Assembly: GCA_021804345.1 (NCBI GenBank)
Contig: JAJZHV010000014.1
Coordinates: forward strand, 1-11,354
Reading direction: 5' to 3'
Length of the DNA: 11,354 nucleotides
Source: Pseudomonadota bacterium
GTDB taxonomy: Bacteria > Pseudomonadota > Gammaproteobacteria > Burkholderiales > Ferrovaceae
Shown here: one piece after another, positions 1 through 7,060 of the stretch
Numbering within the stretch: the first letter of the stretch is position 1
Layout of the letters: each line of letters begins with the position of its first letter
Notes under the pieces: generated by a model
What the model saw: only the letters and a program-made list of their open reading frames with translations
Told to the model about the DNA's origin: nothing
Database searches by the model: none
Program-made: the position numbers and the translations under genes

Positions 1-654
1 AACATGCATGAGGACATGAATGGTTCGGCCGTGGCCTTGGGGCTGTTATGGGCGGTTACGCAACTGCGGTTGCCGCTCCAGGTGGATTGCTGGCTGGCTT
101 TGGCGCAAAATCATATCGGTCCGCGGGCCTACAGACAAAACGATGTGGTGCAGGCGCTGGATGGTACCAGTATCGAAATCGTTCATACCGACGCCGAAGG
201 GCGCCTAGTGTTGGCCGATGCGCTTGGGTTGGCGGTGCGTGACAAGCCTCAGTTGGTGGTGGATTTTGCCACCCTGACCGGGAGTATGCACACAGCCTTG
301 GGTAGTCGCCATAGCGGGTTGTTTGCCTCGCACCCTGAGCTGGCTCGGCAGGCGGTGGCAGTGGGGGCGCTGGTTGGGGAGCGGGTGGTGGCTTTTCCCA
401 TGAGTGCGGACTATGACGAGGCGCTGGAAAGCAAGGTGGCAGACGTGAAGCAGTGCACCCTGGAAGGAGAGGCTGATCATATTCTGGCAGCCCGGTTCCT
501 GTCTCGTTTTGTGGGTACAACGCCTTGGCTGCACATGGATCTTTCTGCAGCCCGCCACGAGGGGGGGTTGGGGGCCGTGGGGACGGATGTGACCGGTTTC
601 GGTGTGAACTGGGGGGTGCATTTTCTGGACAACTGGCTAAAAAATCCGTTATAA
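1..654 (+). CDS. M17 (leucyl aminopeptidase family) metallopeptidase, 3' part only
   Basis: This is the C-terminal catalytic part of a cytosolic dimetal aminopeptidase of family M17, which removes N-terminal residues from peptides. The reading frame is open from the first base (AAC codon), so the start and the N-terminal domain lie outside the window; 217 residues are visible. Seen: the metal ligand Asp in NMHEDMNG (D5 here), the family signature in the form HTDAEGRL (residues 62-69) with the ligands D64 and E66 and the carboxylate-site R68, then DFATLTG and a C-terminal HMDLSAARHEGG block. By alignment from memory these match D273, D332, E334 and R336 of bovine lens aminopeptidase. The other ligands (K250, D255) and catalytic K262 fall before the window, so activity cannot be judged completely. 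The signature has His where PepA has Asn, which I recall as usual in a proteobacterial subfamily distinct from classic PepA. The gene ends 136 bp before rimP and its stop codon lies inside the rimP operon promoter. Confidence 0.9.
   Translation, partial: NMHEDMNGSAVALGLLWAVTQLRLPLQVDCWLALAQNHIGPRAYRQNDVVQALDGTSIEIVHTDAEGRLVLADALGLAVRDKPQLVVDFATLTGSMHTALGSRHSGLFASHPELARQAVAVGALVGERVVAFPMSADYDEALESKVADVKQCTLEGEADHILAARFLSRFVGTTPWLHMDLSAARHEGGLGAVGTDVTGFGVNWGVHFLDNWLKNPL
561..582 (+). other. G-rich tract with G-quadruplex-compatible pattern
   Basis: Seven G, TT, five G, CCGT and four G follow one another at 561-582 on the coding strand of the M17 gene. Splitting the first run gives four G3 tracts with loops of 1, 2 and 4 nt, which fits the usual quadruplex pattern. 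A further run of six G lies at 611-616. The tract encodes Gly-rich sequence using GGG codons, so it may be only a by-product of codon choice. It lies about 45 bp upstream of the -35 element of the rimP operon promoter. Function is not shown. Confidence 0.35.
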
Positions 655-655
655 T
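626..655 (+). promoter_or_regulatory. sigma70-like promoter for the rimP-nusA-infB operon
   Basis: TGGACA at 626-631 matches the -35 consensus at five of six positions. It is followed after 18 bp by a perfect TATAAT at 650-655. The -10 box overlaps the TAA stop (652-654) of the upstream M17 gene, so the promoter is embedded in the end of that coding region. A start near 662 would give a leader of about 130 nt before rimP. The position and quality of the boxes support it as the main promoter of the operon; transcript mapping is lacking. Confidence 0.75.
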
Positions 656-690
656 CTGGCGGTTGAAGAAATCAAGTCTTTGTCACACGT

Positions 691-710
691 GGGCCTCGGG
701 CCCTTTTTTT
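691..710 (+). terminator. intrinsic terminator or attenuator in the rimP leader
   Basis: GGGCC (691-695), loop TCG, GGCCC (699-703) is a perfect 5-bp all-GC stem, followed directly by seven T (704-710). This is the classic form of a Rho-independent terminator. It lies after the M17 stop codon, so it can end that transcript. It also lies downstream of the promoter at 626-655, so transcripts from that promoter must read through it to reach rimP. An attenuation role, possibly tied to autoregulation by NusA, is inference. Confidence 0.75.
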
Positions 711-728
711 ATTGGCGCAGAAACCAGC

Positions 729-740
729 GCACGCGCGTGC
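729..740. repeat. 12-bp perfect palindrome in the rimP leader
   Basis: GCACGCGCGTGC reads identically on both strands. It lies between the leader terminator and the rimP ribosome binding site, 50 bp before the start codon. In RNA it could form a GCAC/GUGC hairpin with a GCGC loop, or pair with GCGC at 715-718; in DNA it could bind a dimeric protein. No known operator is recognised, and in GC-rich DNA chance occurrence is possible. Confidence 0.5.
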
Positions 741-790
741 CGGGAGTAGTTCCTCCGCTCCAGAGTCGCCCAGGGCAATGAGGCAAACAG

Positions 791-1219
791 ATGGATGTCA
801 TGGCATTGATCGAAAAAACCGTGACCGGTTTAGGCTATGAGTTCGTGGATTTCGAACGGGCTGGACGGGGATTGTTGCGCGTGTACATCGATAAGACCGA
901 AGGTGTGGGTGTGGAAGACTGCGTGGCGGTGAGTAACCAGTTGACGCGCCTGATGGCGGTGGAAGGGGTGGATTACGACCGCCTAGAGGTTTCTTCCCCT
1001 GGGTTAGACCGCCCGTTGCGTCGACCAGCGGATTTTGCCCGCTTCATGGGAAAGGAAATCAAGTTGCGTGTGCGACTGCCCCGGTCGGGACGACGCAACT
1101 ACGTGGGTCACATCGTTTCGGTGTCTGAAACGGCGGTGCAATTGAAAGGGGAAGGGGAAGAATATTTGACGGTGGAGTGGAGCGACATCGATCGCGCCAA
1201 CCTCGTTCCCGAGTTTTGA
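791..1219 (+). CDS. rimP: ribosome maturation factor RimP
   Basis: RimP is a cytosolic factor needed for late maturation of the 30S subunit. The product has 142 residues, close to the about 150 of the E. coli protein. The N-terminal alpha/beta domain carries GYEFVDFERAGRGLLRVYID and ends near the family hallmark VSSPGLDRPL (about residues 68-77). The remainder fits the SH3-like C-terminal domain (VGHIVSVSE, LTVEWSDIDRANLVPEF). The start is the ATG preceded by GAGG at 780-783 with a 7-nt spacer; a second in-frame ATG three codons on lacks such spacing. It is the first gene of the operon, 14 bp upstream of nusA, the usual position in proteobacteria. Nothing odd is visible in the coding sequence. 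Confidence 0.96.
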   Translation: MDVMALIEKTVTGLGYEFVDFERAGRGLLRVYIDKTEGVGVEDCVAVSNQLTRLMAVEGVDYDRLEVSSPGLDRPLRRPADFARFMGKEIKLRVRLPRSGRRNYVGHIVSVSETAVQLKGEGEEYLTVEWSDIDRANLVPEF

Positions 1220-1233
1220 CTGGAGATTGAATT

Positions 1234-2709
1234 ATGAGCAAGGAAGTGCTGATGCTGGTGGATGCGCTGGCCCGTGAAAAGAGTGTCGATCCAGACATCG
1301 TCTTTACGGCGCTAGAGCTTGCCTTGGCTTCTGCGACACGGAAAAAACACGGAAATGACGAGATGGATGTGCGGGTGCATATTGATCGGGACACGGGCCA
1401 CTTTACCTCCTTCCAGTTATGGCGGGTAGTGGAAGATGCCCAGTGGCTTTCCGAGTTTCAGGAACTGCCCCTGTCCGAAGCCCTCAAGCGCAATCCTGAA
1501 GCCAAAGCCGGTGACGTGGTGGAAGAGTCTCTGGAGCCCGTGGATTTTGGTCGCATTGGCGCACAGGCGGCCAAGCAGGTCATTTTCCAGAAAATTCGCG
1601 ATGCCGAGCGGGAACAGATCCTAAACGATTTTCTGGAACGGAAGGAAAGCCTCGTCACCGGAACAGTCAAGCGTCTGGATCGAGGCAATGCCATCATCGA
1701 ATCCGGGCGGATCGAGGCCCTGTTGCCACGCGATCAGATGATCCAGCGAGAAAACCTGCGTTCGGGTGATCGGGTCAGGGGGTATTTGTCCCGTGTGGAG
1801 CGTGGCGGGCGTGGTCCACAATTGATTCTTTCGCGCATCGTCCCCGAATTCATCATCAAGCTGTTTGAACTGGAAGTCCCGGAAATCGAGGAGGGTCTGC
1901 TGGAAATCAAGTCGGCGGCTCGCGACCCTGGAGTGCGCGCCAAGATTGCCGTTAAATCCAACGATCGACGCCTGGACCCTATCGGAACTTGCGTAGGGAT
2001 GCGGGGCTCCCGCGTTCAGGCGGTCACTTCGGAGTTGGGCGGCGAACGGGTGGATATCATTCTTTGGTCCGATGATCCAGCCCAGTTCGTCATCAACGCG
2101 CTGGCTCCCGCCGAGGTCAATTCGATTCGGGTGGACGAAGACGCCCACAGCATGGATGTGGTGGTGGATGAGGAGCAACTGGCGCAAGCTATTGGGCGTA
2201 ATGGCCAAAACGTGCGCTTGGCGTCGGAATTGACGGGCTGGACACTCAATATCATGACCGAGGGGCAAGCCCAGGAAAAAGACCAGGTGGAATCCACCAA
2301 GATTCGTGAACTGTTTGTACAGCGTTTGGACGTGGACGAAGAGGTGGCTGATATCCTGATTCAAGAGGGGTTCAGTTCCCTGGAAGAAGTCGCCTATGTC
2401 CCCAAAAACGAAATGTTGGAGATCGACTCCTTCGACGAGGAGACTGTTAACGAGTTGCGTAGCCGGGCGCGCAATGCGCTGCTGACCGAGGCCATTGCTT
2501 CGGAGGAACAGGTGGAGCATGCGGCTGAAGACTTGCAAAGCATGGCAGGAATGGATTCGGAAACGGCTTTGTTGCTGGCCTCCAAGGGCGTGAAGACGAT
2601 TCAGGATCTGGCGGATCTGGCAGTGGATGAATTGTCCGAGTTAACGGGTATCGATGCAGAGCGGGCCACATCACTCATCATGACGGCTCGTGCGCCGTTA
2701 TTCGAATGA
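1234..2709 (+). CDS. nusA: transcription termination/antitermination factor NusA
   Basis: NusA binds RNA polymerase during elongation and influences pausing, intrinsic termination, Rho-dependent termination and antitermination. The 491-residue product shows the full proteobacterial layout. The RNA polymerase-binding N-terminal domain covers about residues 1-125. An S1 domain starts near [14 protein letters not shown] (residue 140) and ends around residue 200. KH1 has G255-M-R-G258, and KH2 has IGRNGQNV (320-327). Two acidic repeats follow (about 360-425 and 430-491), both with the helix-hairpin pattern ([36 protein letters not shown]). GGAGA at 1222-1226 lies 7 nt before the ATG. In E. coli the second repeat contacts the alpha C-terminal domain and NusA represses its own operon; the terminator in the leader here is compatible with that. 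All expected domains are present. Confidence 0.97.
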   Translation: MSKEVLMLVDALAREKSVDPDIVFTALELALASATRKKHGNDEMDVRVHIDRDTGHFTSFQLWRVVEDAQWLSEFQELPLSEALKRNPEAKAGDVVEESLEPVDFGRIGAQAAKQVIFQKIRDAEREQILNDFLERKESLVTGTVKRLDRGNAIIESGRIEALLPRDQMIQRENLRSGDRVRGYLSRVERGGRGPQLILSRIVPEFIIKLFELEVPEIEEGLLEIKSAARDPGVRAKIAVKSNDRRLDPIGTCVGMRGSRVQAVTSELGGERVDIILWSDDPAQFVINALAPAEVNSIRVDEDAHSMDVVVDEEQLAQAIGRNGQNVRLASELTGWTLNIMTEGQAQEKDQVESTKIRELFVQRLDVDEEVADILIQEGFSSLEEVAYVPKNEMLEIDSFDEETVNELRSRARNALLTEAIASEEQVEHAAEDLQSMAGMDSETALLLASKGVKTIQDLADLAVDELSELTGIDAERATSLIMTARAPLFE

Positions 2710-2726
2710 GGTAGCGGAGAATCGGA

Positions 2727-5720
2727 ATGACAAATGCAACAGTGGCTGATTTGGCGCTGGAGTTGAAAGTAACTCCAGAAACGCTGCTGGTCCAACTACG
2801 GGCCGCAGGACTGAATAAAACGGCAGTTCGAGATGAAATCAGCGAAAGGGACAAGACCCAACTGCTGGATCACCTGCGCGAACAGCACGGACGTTCCGAG
2901 CCTAAAACCCGTATTACCCTGACGCGTCGGGAAACCAGTGAAATCAAAAAATCCGACAGCAATACCGGTCGGGCGCGCACTATTCAGGTGGAAGTGCGAA
3001 AAAAACGGGTATTGGTCAAACGCGACCCACAAGATTCCGTACCCGTACCCGCTGCCGATGCGCGTGGTGACGAGTTACCAGAGATGGCCCTGCCCGGCGA
3101 AGAGGATGCCTTGAGTCGAAATGCCGAAGCCCTAGAACCGGCACTGAGTGCCGAAATACTCACAGCAGAGGTGCCTCCGGGGCAATCCGGACCGGCTCTG
3201 GCCGAGCCCCCGACAGCTCCTCTGGCGCACAGCAAAACACCCGAACCCGAAGCGCTCCAGCAGACGGTGACGGTGGCACCGAGTGAGCCCGCTGCACCGC
3301 CCCAGGAAAACCCCGCAACCGAACCCTCACCCGTGGAGCCGGCTTCTGTTCCAACTACCGCTGACAATCACGCGCCCACGCCTGCGCTCGAACCCGAAGA
3401 GCCCGCGCACAGCCCCCCCGCGGACGCTGCCCCTGTGCGCGCCGAAGGCAAGACAGGACGCCATGTCTTGAGTGCGCCCACGATCGATGATGCCCAACGG
3501 CAATTGCGCGAGCAGGAAGCGCGGCGTCAGGCCGAACTGCGCGCCCGACAGGCGGCTGATGTGCAGGACAAGCTGGCGCGGGTACGGGCCAAAAAAGAAA
3601 GCGAGGAAAAGGCGCTGGCTGCACAGCAAGCAGCAGCCTTGCGGGCCCAGCAGGAAAAAGAGGGCGTGGCCAAGAAGGCCGAGAAAACGGATAAATCGGA
3701 CAAATCGGACAAATCGGGCACCTTGCATCGCCCGGCAACCCCGGCACGGGCCCCGGATCATCCTGCAGCCAAAAAAGCCGGAAAGAAAGCCGATAAGCCC
3801 ACCACCTGGATCGACGATGGCAACAAACGGCGTGGTCTTAAAACCCGTGGGGATACGCAACCCAATGCCGCTTGGCGTGATCCCAAGGCGCGCCATGGAC
3901 GCAACAAACAGGACGCGGCTTCGGCTGGAGCCCATGGTTTTTCTGCTCCTACCGAACCGATGGTGCATGAGGTTCTGGTGCCAGAAACCATCGCTGTAGC
4001 GGCACTGGCCCAAAAAATGGCGGTCAAGGCCGCAGAAGTGATCAAGACGCTCATGAAAATGGGAATGATGGTCACGATCAACCAGGTACTGGACCAAGAA
4101 ACGGCCATGATCGTGGTGGAAGAATTGGGCCATGTGGCGCGGCAAGCCAAGCTGGATGATCCCGAGGCGTTGTTGGCTGAAACCGGTGGCGATCCAGTGG
4201 ATGCGATCCCGGAGCCACGGGCTCCAGTGGTGACGGTGATGGGTCACGTGGATCATGGCAAAACCTCACTGCTCGACTATATTCGCCGCACCCGGGTTGC
4301 CAGTGGTGAAGCCGGTGGGATTACCCAGCACATCGGGGCCTATCATGTGGAAACCGCCCGGGGCATGGTGACCTTTCTGGATACGCCGGGCCACGAGGCT
4401 TTTACCGCCATGCGCGCACGCGGTGCCAAGGTGACCGATATCGTGATTCTGGTGGTGGCCGCCGATGACGGCGTCATGCCCCAGACCATCGAAGCCATCC
4501 ATCACACCAAGGCGGCCCAGGTGCCAGTTGTTGTGGCTGTGAACAAAATCGACAAGCCCGAGGCCAACTTCGACCGTATCAAGAGCGAAATGGTTGCCCA
4601 TGGCATCTTGCCCGAGGAATTTGGCGGTGACGCTCAGTTTGTGCAGGTTTCTGCCAAGACCGGGCAAGGAATCGATGCACTGCTAGAGTCAGTGCTGTTG
4701 CAGGCCGAGGTTCTGGAGTTGACGGCGGCACGCAATACCCCGGCCAAGGGAATCGTGATCGAGGCCCGTCTGGATAAGGGGCGGGGGCCTGTGGCCACCT
4801 TGCTGGTGCAATCGGGAACCCTGCGGCGCGGCGATATGGTTCTGGCTGGATCGGCCTTTGGCCGGGTACGCGCCATGCTGGACGAAGCCGGGCACCCCAT
4901 CGAGGAAGCCGGCCCCTCCATTCCTGTGGAAATTCAGGGGTTGACCGAGGTTCCAGTGGCCGGAGAAGACGCCATGGTCCTCAATGACGAGCGCAAGGCG
5001 CGCGAGATTGCCCTGTTCCGTCAGGGCAAGTTCCGCGATGTGAAGCTGGCCAAGCAGCAGGCTGCCAAGTTGGAAAATGTCTTCGATCAGATGACGGAAG
5101 GCGAGGTGAAAACCCTCTCTCTCATCATCAAGGCCGATGTACAGGGTTCCTACGAGGCCCTGAGTCAATCCTTGCTCAAATTGTCCACGGACGAGGTCCG
5201 GGTCAATATCGTTCACTCTGCCGTGGGCGGGATCACCGAGTCCGATATCAATCTGGCCTTGGCCTCCAAGGCGGTGGTCATCGGCTTCAACACCCGGGCC
5301 GATGCCACTGCGCGCAAGCTGATTTCAGCCACAGGGGTGGATGTGCGCTACTATGACATCATCTATAACGTGGTGGACGACGTCAAAGCGGCCTTGTCTG
5401 GCCTGTTGTCCCCGGATCGTAAGGAAAACATCACCGGCCTGGTGGAAATTCGTGAGGTGTTCCGCATCTCCAAGGTGGGCGCCGTGGCGGGCTGTTATGT
5501 GCTGGAAGGCTTCATCAAGCGCGGTGCGGGCGTGCGCCTGTTGCGGGATCAGGTGGTCATTTATACGGGCGAACTGGATTCCCTCAAACGCTTCAAGGAC
5601 GATGTGCGCGAGGTGAAGGCCGGTTTCGAGTGTGGTTTGTCACTTAAAAACTACAACGACCTGATGGTGGGCGACAAGCTGGAAGTCTTTGAGGTGGTGG
5701 AAGTGGTGCGCTCCCTCTGA
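2727..5720 (+). CDS. infB: translation initiation factor IF-2
   Basis: IF2 is the GTPase that brings formyl-methionyl initiator tRNA to the 30S subunit and promotes 50S joining. The 997-residue product is longer than E. coli IF2 (890), mostly because of its N-terminal region. An IF2_N domain occupies residues 1-55, followed by a long Pro/Ala/Glu-rich then Lys/Glu/Ala-rich linker (about 90-395). A second IF2_N domain starts near [12 protein letters not shown] (about 413). The GTPase domain has G1 GHVDHGKT (506-513), switch [10 protein letters not shown]3 DTPGHEAF (from 552), G4 NKID (606-609) and G5 SAKTG (from 642). Domains II, III and IV (fMet-tRNA binding) follow to the end. GGAGA at 2716-2720 lies 6 nt before the ATG. 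The nusA stop is 17 bp upstream. The linker contains a 9-bp tandem repeat (3684-3719). I could not identify an internal start for a shorter form. Confidence 0.97.
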   Translation: MTNATVADLALELKVTPETLLVQLRAAGLNKTAVRDEISERDKTQLLDHLREQHGRSEPKTRITLTRRETSEIKKSDSNTGRARTIQVEVRKKRVLVKRDPQDSVPVPAADARGDELPEMALPGEEDALSRNAEALEPALSAEILTAEVPPGQSGPALAEPPTAPLAHSKTPEPEALQQTVTVAPSEPAAPPQENPATEPSPVEPASVPTTADNHAPTPALEPEEPAHSPPADAAPVRAEGKTGRHVLSAPTIDDAQRQLREQEARRQAELRARQAADVQDKLARVRAKKESEEKALAAQQAAALRAQQEKEGVAKKAEKTDKSDKSDKSGTLHRPATPARAPDHPAAKKAGKKADKPTTWIDDGNKRRGLKTRGDTQPNAAWRDPKARHGRNKQDAASAGAHGFSAPTEPMVHEVLVPETIAVAALAQKMAVKAAEVIKTLMKMGMMVTINQVLDQETAMIVVEELGHVARQAKLDDPEALLAETGGDPVDAIPEPRAPVVTVMGHVDHGKTSLLDYIRRTRVASGEAGGITQHIGAYHVETARGMVTFLDTPGHEAFTAMRARGAKVTDIVILVVAADDGVMPQTIEAIHHTKAAQVPVVVAVNKIDKPEANFDRIKSEMVAHGILPEEFGGDAQFVQVSAKTGQGIDALLESVLLQAEVLELTAARNTPAKGIVIEARLDKGRGPVATLLVQSGTLRRGDMVLAGSAFGRVRAMLDEAGHPIEEAGPSIPVEIQGLTEVPVAGEDAMVLNDERKAREIALFRQGKFRDVKLAKQQAAKLENVFDQMTEGEVKTLSLIIKADVQGSYEALSQSLLKLSTDEVRVNIVHSAVGGITESDINLALASKAVVIGFNTRADATARKLISATGVDVRYYDIIYNVVDDVKAALSGLLSPDRKENITGLVEIREVFRISKVGAVAGCYVLEGFIKRGAGVRLLRDQVVIYTGELDSLKRFKDDVREVKAGFECGLSLKNYNDLMVGDKLEVFEVVEVVRSL
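3684..3719 (+). repeat. 9-bp tandem repeat in the infB linker, in frame
   Basis: Two exact copies of AAATCGGAC (3693-3701, 3702-3710) are followed by a one-mismatch copy AAATCGGGC (3711-3719) and preceded by a degenerate unit (3684-3692). The unit is three codons long and encodes Lys-Ser-Asp, giving [11 protein letters not shown] in the flexible, charged linker of IF2. Gain or loss of a unit would keep the frame. Confidence 0.85.
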
Positions 5721-6094
5721 TGAATGCACCGTTTCAACGCAGTCGGCGCATTGCCGACCAGTTGCAGAAGGAGCTGGCCGATCTGTTGCGCCGCGAATTC
5801 AAGGATCCGCGTCTGGGCATGGTCACCCTGACGGAGGTGCAGGTGTCGGCCGATTATTCCCATGCCAAAATCTATGTCAGTACGCTGCTGGGGGCAGACT
5901 CTTTGCAGCAGTCACTGCAAGCCTTGCAAGAGGGTGCACTCTTTTTGCGGCGTCAACTGGGACGCCGCATGCGACTGCGCACCATGCCACAATTGCATTT
6001 CATCGAAGATAATCTGCCCGATCGGGCGCTGGCCTTGACCAGCCTGATCGATGAAGCCATTGCCGCGGATGCCCATCACCCTTCCCAGTCCTGA
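5720..6094 (+). CDS. rbfA: 30S ribosome-binding factor RbfA
   Basis: RbfA is a KH-fold protein that binds the immature 30S subunit near the 5' helix of 16S rRNA and is needed for its processing and for growth in the cold. The product has 124 residues, close to the usual 120-135. The family blocks are present: RSRRIADQLQKELADLLRREFKDPRLGM at the start (split here by eye as RIADQLQKEL and FKDPRLGM), TEVQVSADYSHAKIYVS, then ALFLRRQLGRRMRLRTMPQLHF. The ATG overlaps the infB stop codon by one base (TGATG), with no clear ribosome binding site, so translation is probably coupled to infB. The 3' end overlaps the start of truB. Confidence 0.95.
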   Translation: MNAPFQRSRRIADQLQKELADLLRREFKDPRLGMVTLTEVQVSADYSHAKIYVSTLLGADSLQQSLQALQEGALFLRRQLGRRMRLRTMPQLHFIEDNLPDRALALTSLIDEAIAADAHHPSQS

Positions 6095-7052
6095 GGCTTC
6101 ACCTCCTGTTCGGATCAAGCGGCGCGCCGTTTCTGGGGTGTTTCTGCTGGATAAGCCGCTGGGAATCTCCTCTAATGCAGCCTTGCAACGGGTGCGGTAT
6201 CTGTTTCAGGCCCTGAAGGCTGGACATACCGGCACGCTTGATCCTCTGGCCAGTGGTCTGCTTCCCGTCTGCCTGGGCCAGGCCACTCGCTTTTCCGGGG
6301 TGGTGCTGGAAGCCCCCAAAACCTACCAAGCCCAACTCCGTCTGGGCTATACCAGTAGTACGGGAGACGCCGAGGGGGTTATCGAGCCGGGTCGGCCCTA
6401 CGAGGGAGATGCCCTGCAGGTGCAACAGGTGCTGCAGGGTTTTGTGGGGGCACAACAGCAAGCTCCACCCATGCATTCGGCACTCAAGCATCAGGGACAA
6501 CCGCTGTATCGCTATGCCCGGGCCGGAATCGAAATCGATCGGCCTACGCGCACCATCCGGGTGTATGCGCTGCAGCAGTTGGCTTGGCACGGTGAGGAAT
6601 TGACGGTTTCCCTGCAAGTGAGCAAGGGCACCTATATCCGGGTGCTGGCCCAGGATATTGGCGCCGCGCTGGGGTGTGGTGCGTATCTGAGCGCCCTGCG
6701 GCGCACGGCCAGTGGACCCTACCACGTGGGTCAGGCCCTGACCTTGGAGCAACTGGCGCAATGCACCCTGGAGCAGCGCGATGCTTGTTTGTTGCCGGCC
6801 GATACCTTGCTGCAGGAGATTCCCGCCATCGCGCTGCAGGCACACGCCGCCCGCTCTCTGGCGCACGGACAATGCGTGCCCTTACCCGAGTGGGCGCCAC
6901 ACCAGATCGGTGCAGCGCTGGCAAAGCCGGAGTCGGTCGACGCCAGCGCAGAGACTCAAACCTTGCGCTTGTATGCGCCAGATCACCGATTTCTGGGGCT
7001 GGGCGTGTGGAACGCGGGGGTGCTACGCCCCTCCCGATTGATGCCTGAATGA
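6069..7052 (+). CDS. truB: tRNA pseudouridine-55 synthase TruB
   Basis: TruB converts U55 to pseudouridine in the T-loop of tRNAs. Seen: SGVFLLDKPLGISSN near the start, then the catalytic motif GHTGTLDPLASGLLPVCLG, whose Asp (third base block of GTLDP) is the nucleophile. KTYQAQLRLGYTSSTGDAEG and SKGTYIRVLAQDIG follow, and the C-terminus has a PUA-like segment ending FLGLGVWNAGVLRPSRL. Two start codons are possible: ATG at 6051 (333 residues) and ATG at 6069 (327 residues). Neither has a clear ribosome binding site; I chose 6069 because homology to known TruB begins well after both and it gives the shorter overlap (26 bp) with rbfA. Translation is probably coupled to rbfA. The stop overlaps an ATG of the next frame, and the exporter gene follows at once, where E. 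coli would have rpsO. Confidence 0.94.
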   Translation: MPITLPSPEASPPVRIKRRAVSGVFLLDKPLGISSNAALQRVRYLFQALKAGHTGTLDPLASGLLPVCLGQATRFSGVVLEAPKTYQAQLRLGYTSSTGDAEGVIEPGRPYEGDALQVQQVLQGFVGAQQQAPPMHSALKHQGQPLYRYARAGIEIDRPTRTIRVYALQQLAWHGEELTVSLQVSKGTYIRVLAQDIGAALGCGAYLSALRRTASGPYHVGQALTLEQLAQCTLEQRDACLLPADTLLQEIPAIALQAHAARSLAHGQCVPLPEWAPHQIGAALAKPESVDASAETQTLRLYAPDHRFLGLGVWNAGVLRPSRLMPE

Positions 7053-7055
7053 GGA
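7051..7055 (+). promoter_or_regulatory. ribosome binding site that sets the exporter start
   Basis: GAGGA at 7051-7055 lies 5 nt before the ATG at 7061. An ATG at 7049 in the same frame overlaps the truB stop (ATGA) but the purine-rich sequence lies after it, so it cannot serve that codon. This favours 7061 as the start, giving 599 residues. Confidence 0.7.
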
Positions 7056-7060
7056 ATACC

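Noticed and set aside
363..393. Second G-rich stretch in the M17 gene
   Set aside because: Only three runs of three or more G are present, so it does not fit the usual quadruplex pattern.
655..690. Possible tRNA gene (metY) before rimP, as in E. coli
   Set aside because: No cloverleaf, T-loop consensus or CCA end can be drawn; the space between promoter and terminator is too short for a tRNA.
686..691. CACGTG palindrome before the leader terminator
   Set aside because: Six-base palindromes are common by chance, and the bases overlap the terminator stem; no evidence for a binding site.
1621..2538. Open frame of 305 codons on the minus strand
   Set aside because: It is antisense to the strongly conserved nusA coding region and shows no recognisable domain or ribosome binding site.
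3327..4256. Open frame of 309 codons on the minus strand
   Set aside because: It lies wholly antisense to infB, across its low-complexity linker, and its composition (rich in His, Arg, Gly, Phe) is that of a GC-rich shadow frame; no family motif is visible.
6099..6872. Open frame of 257 codons on the minus strand
   Set aside because: It is antisense to truB, whose family motifs are intact; the translation looks like a shadow.
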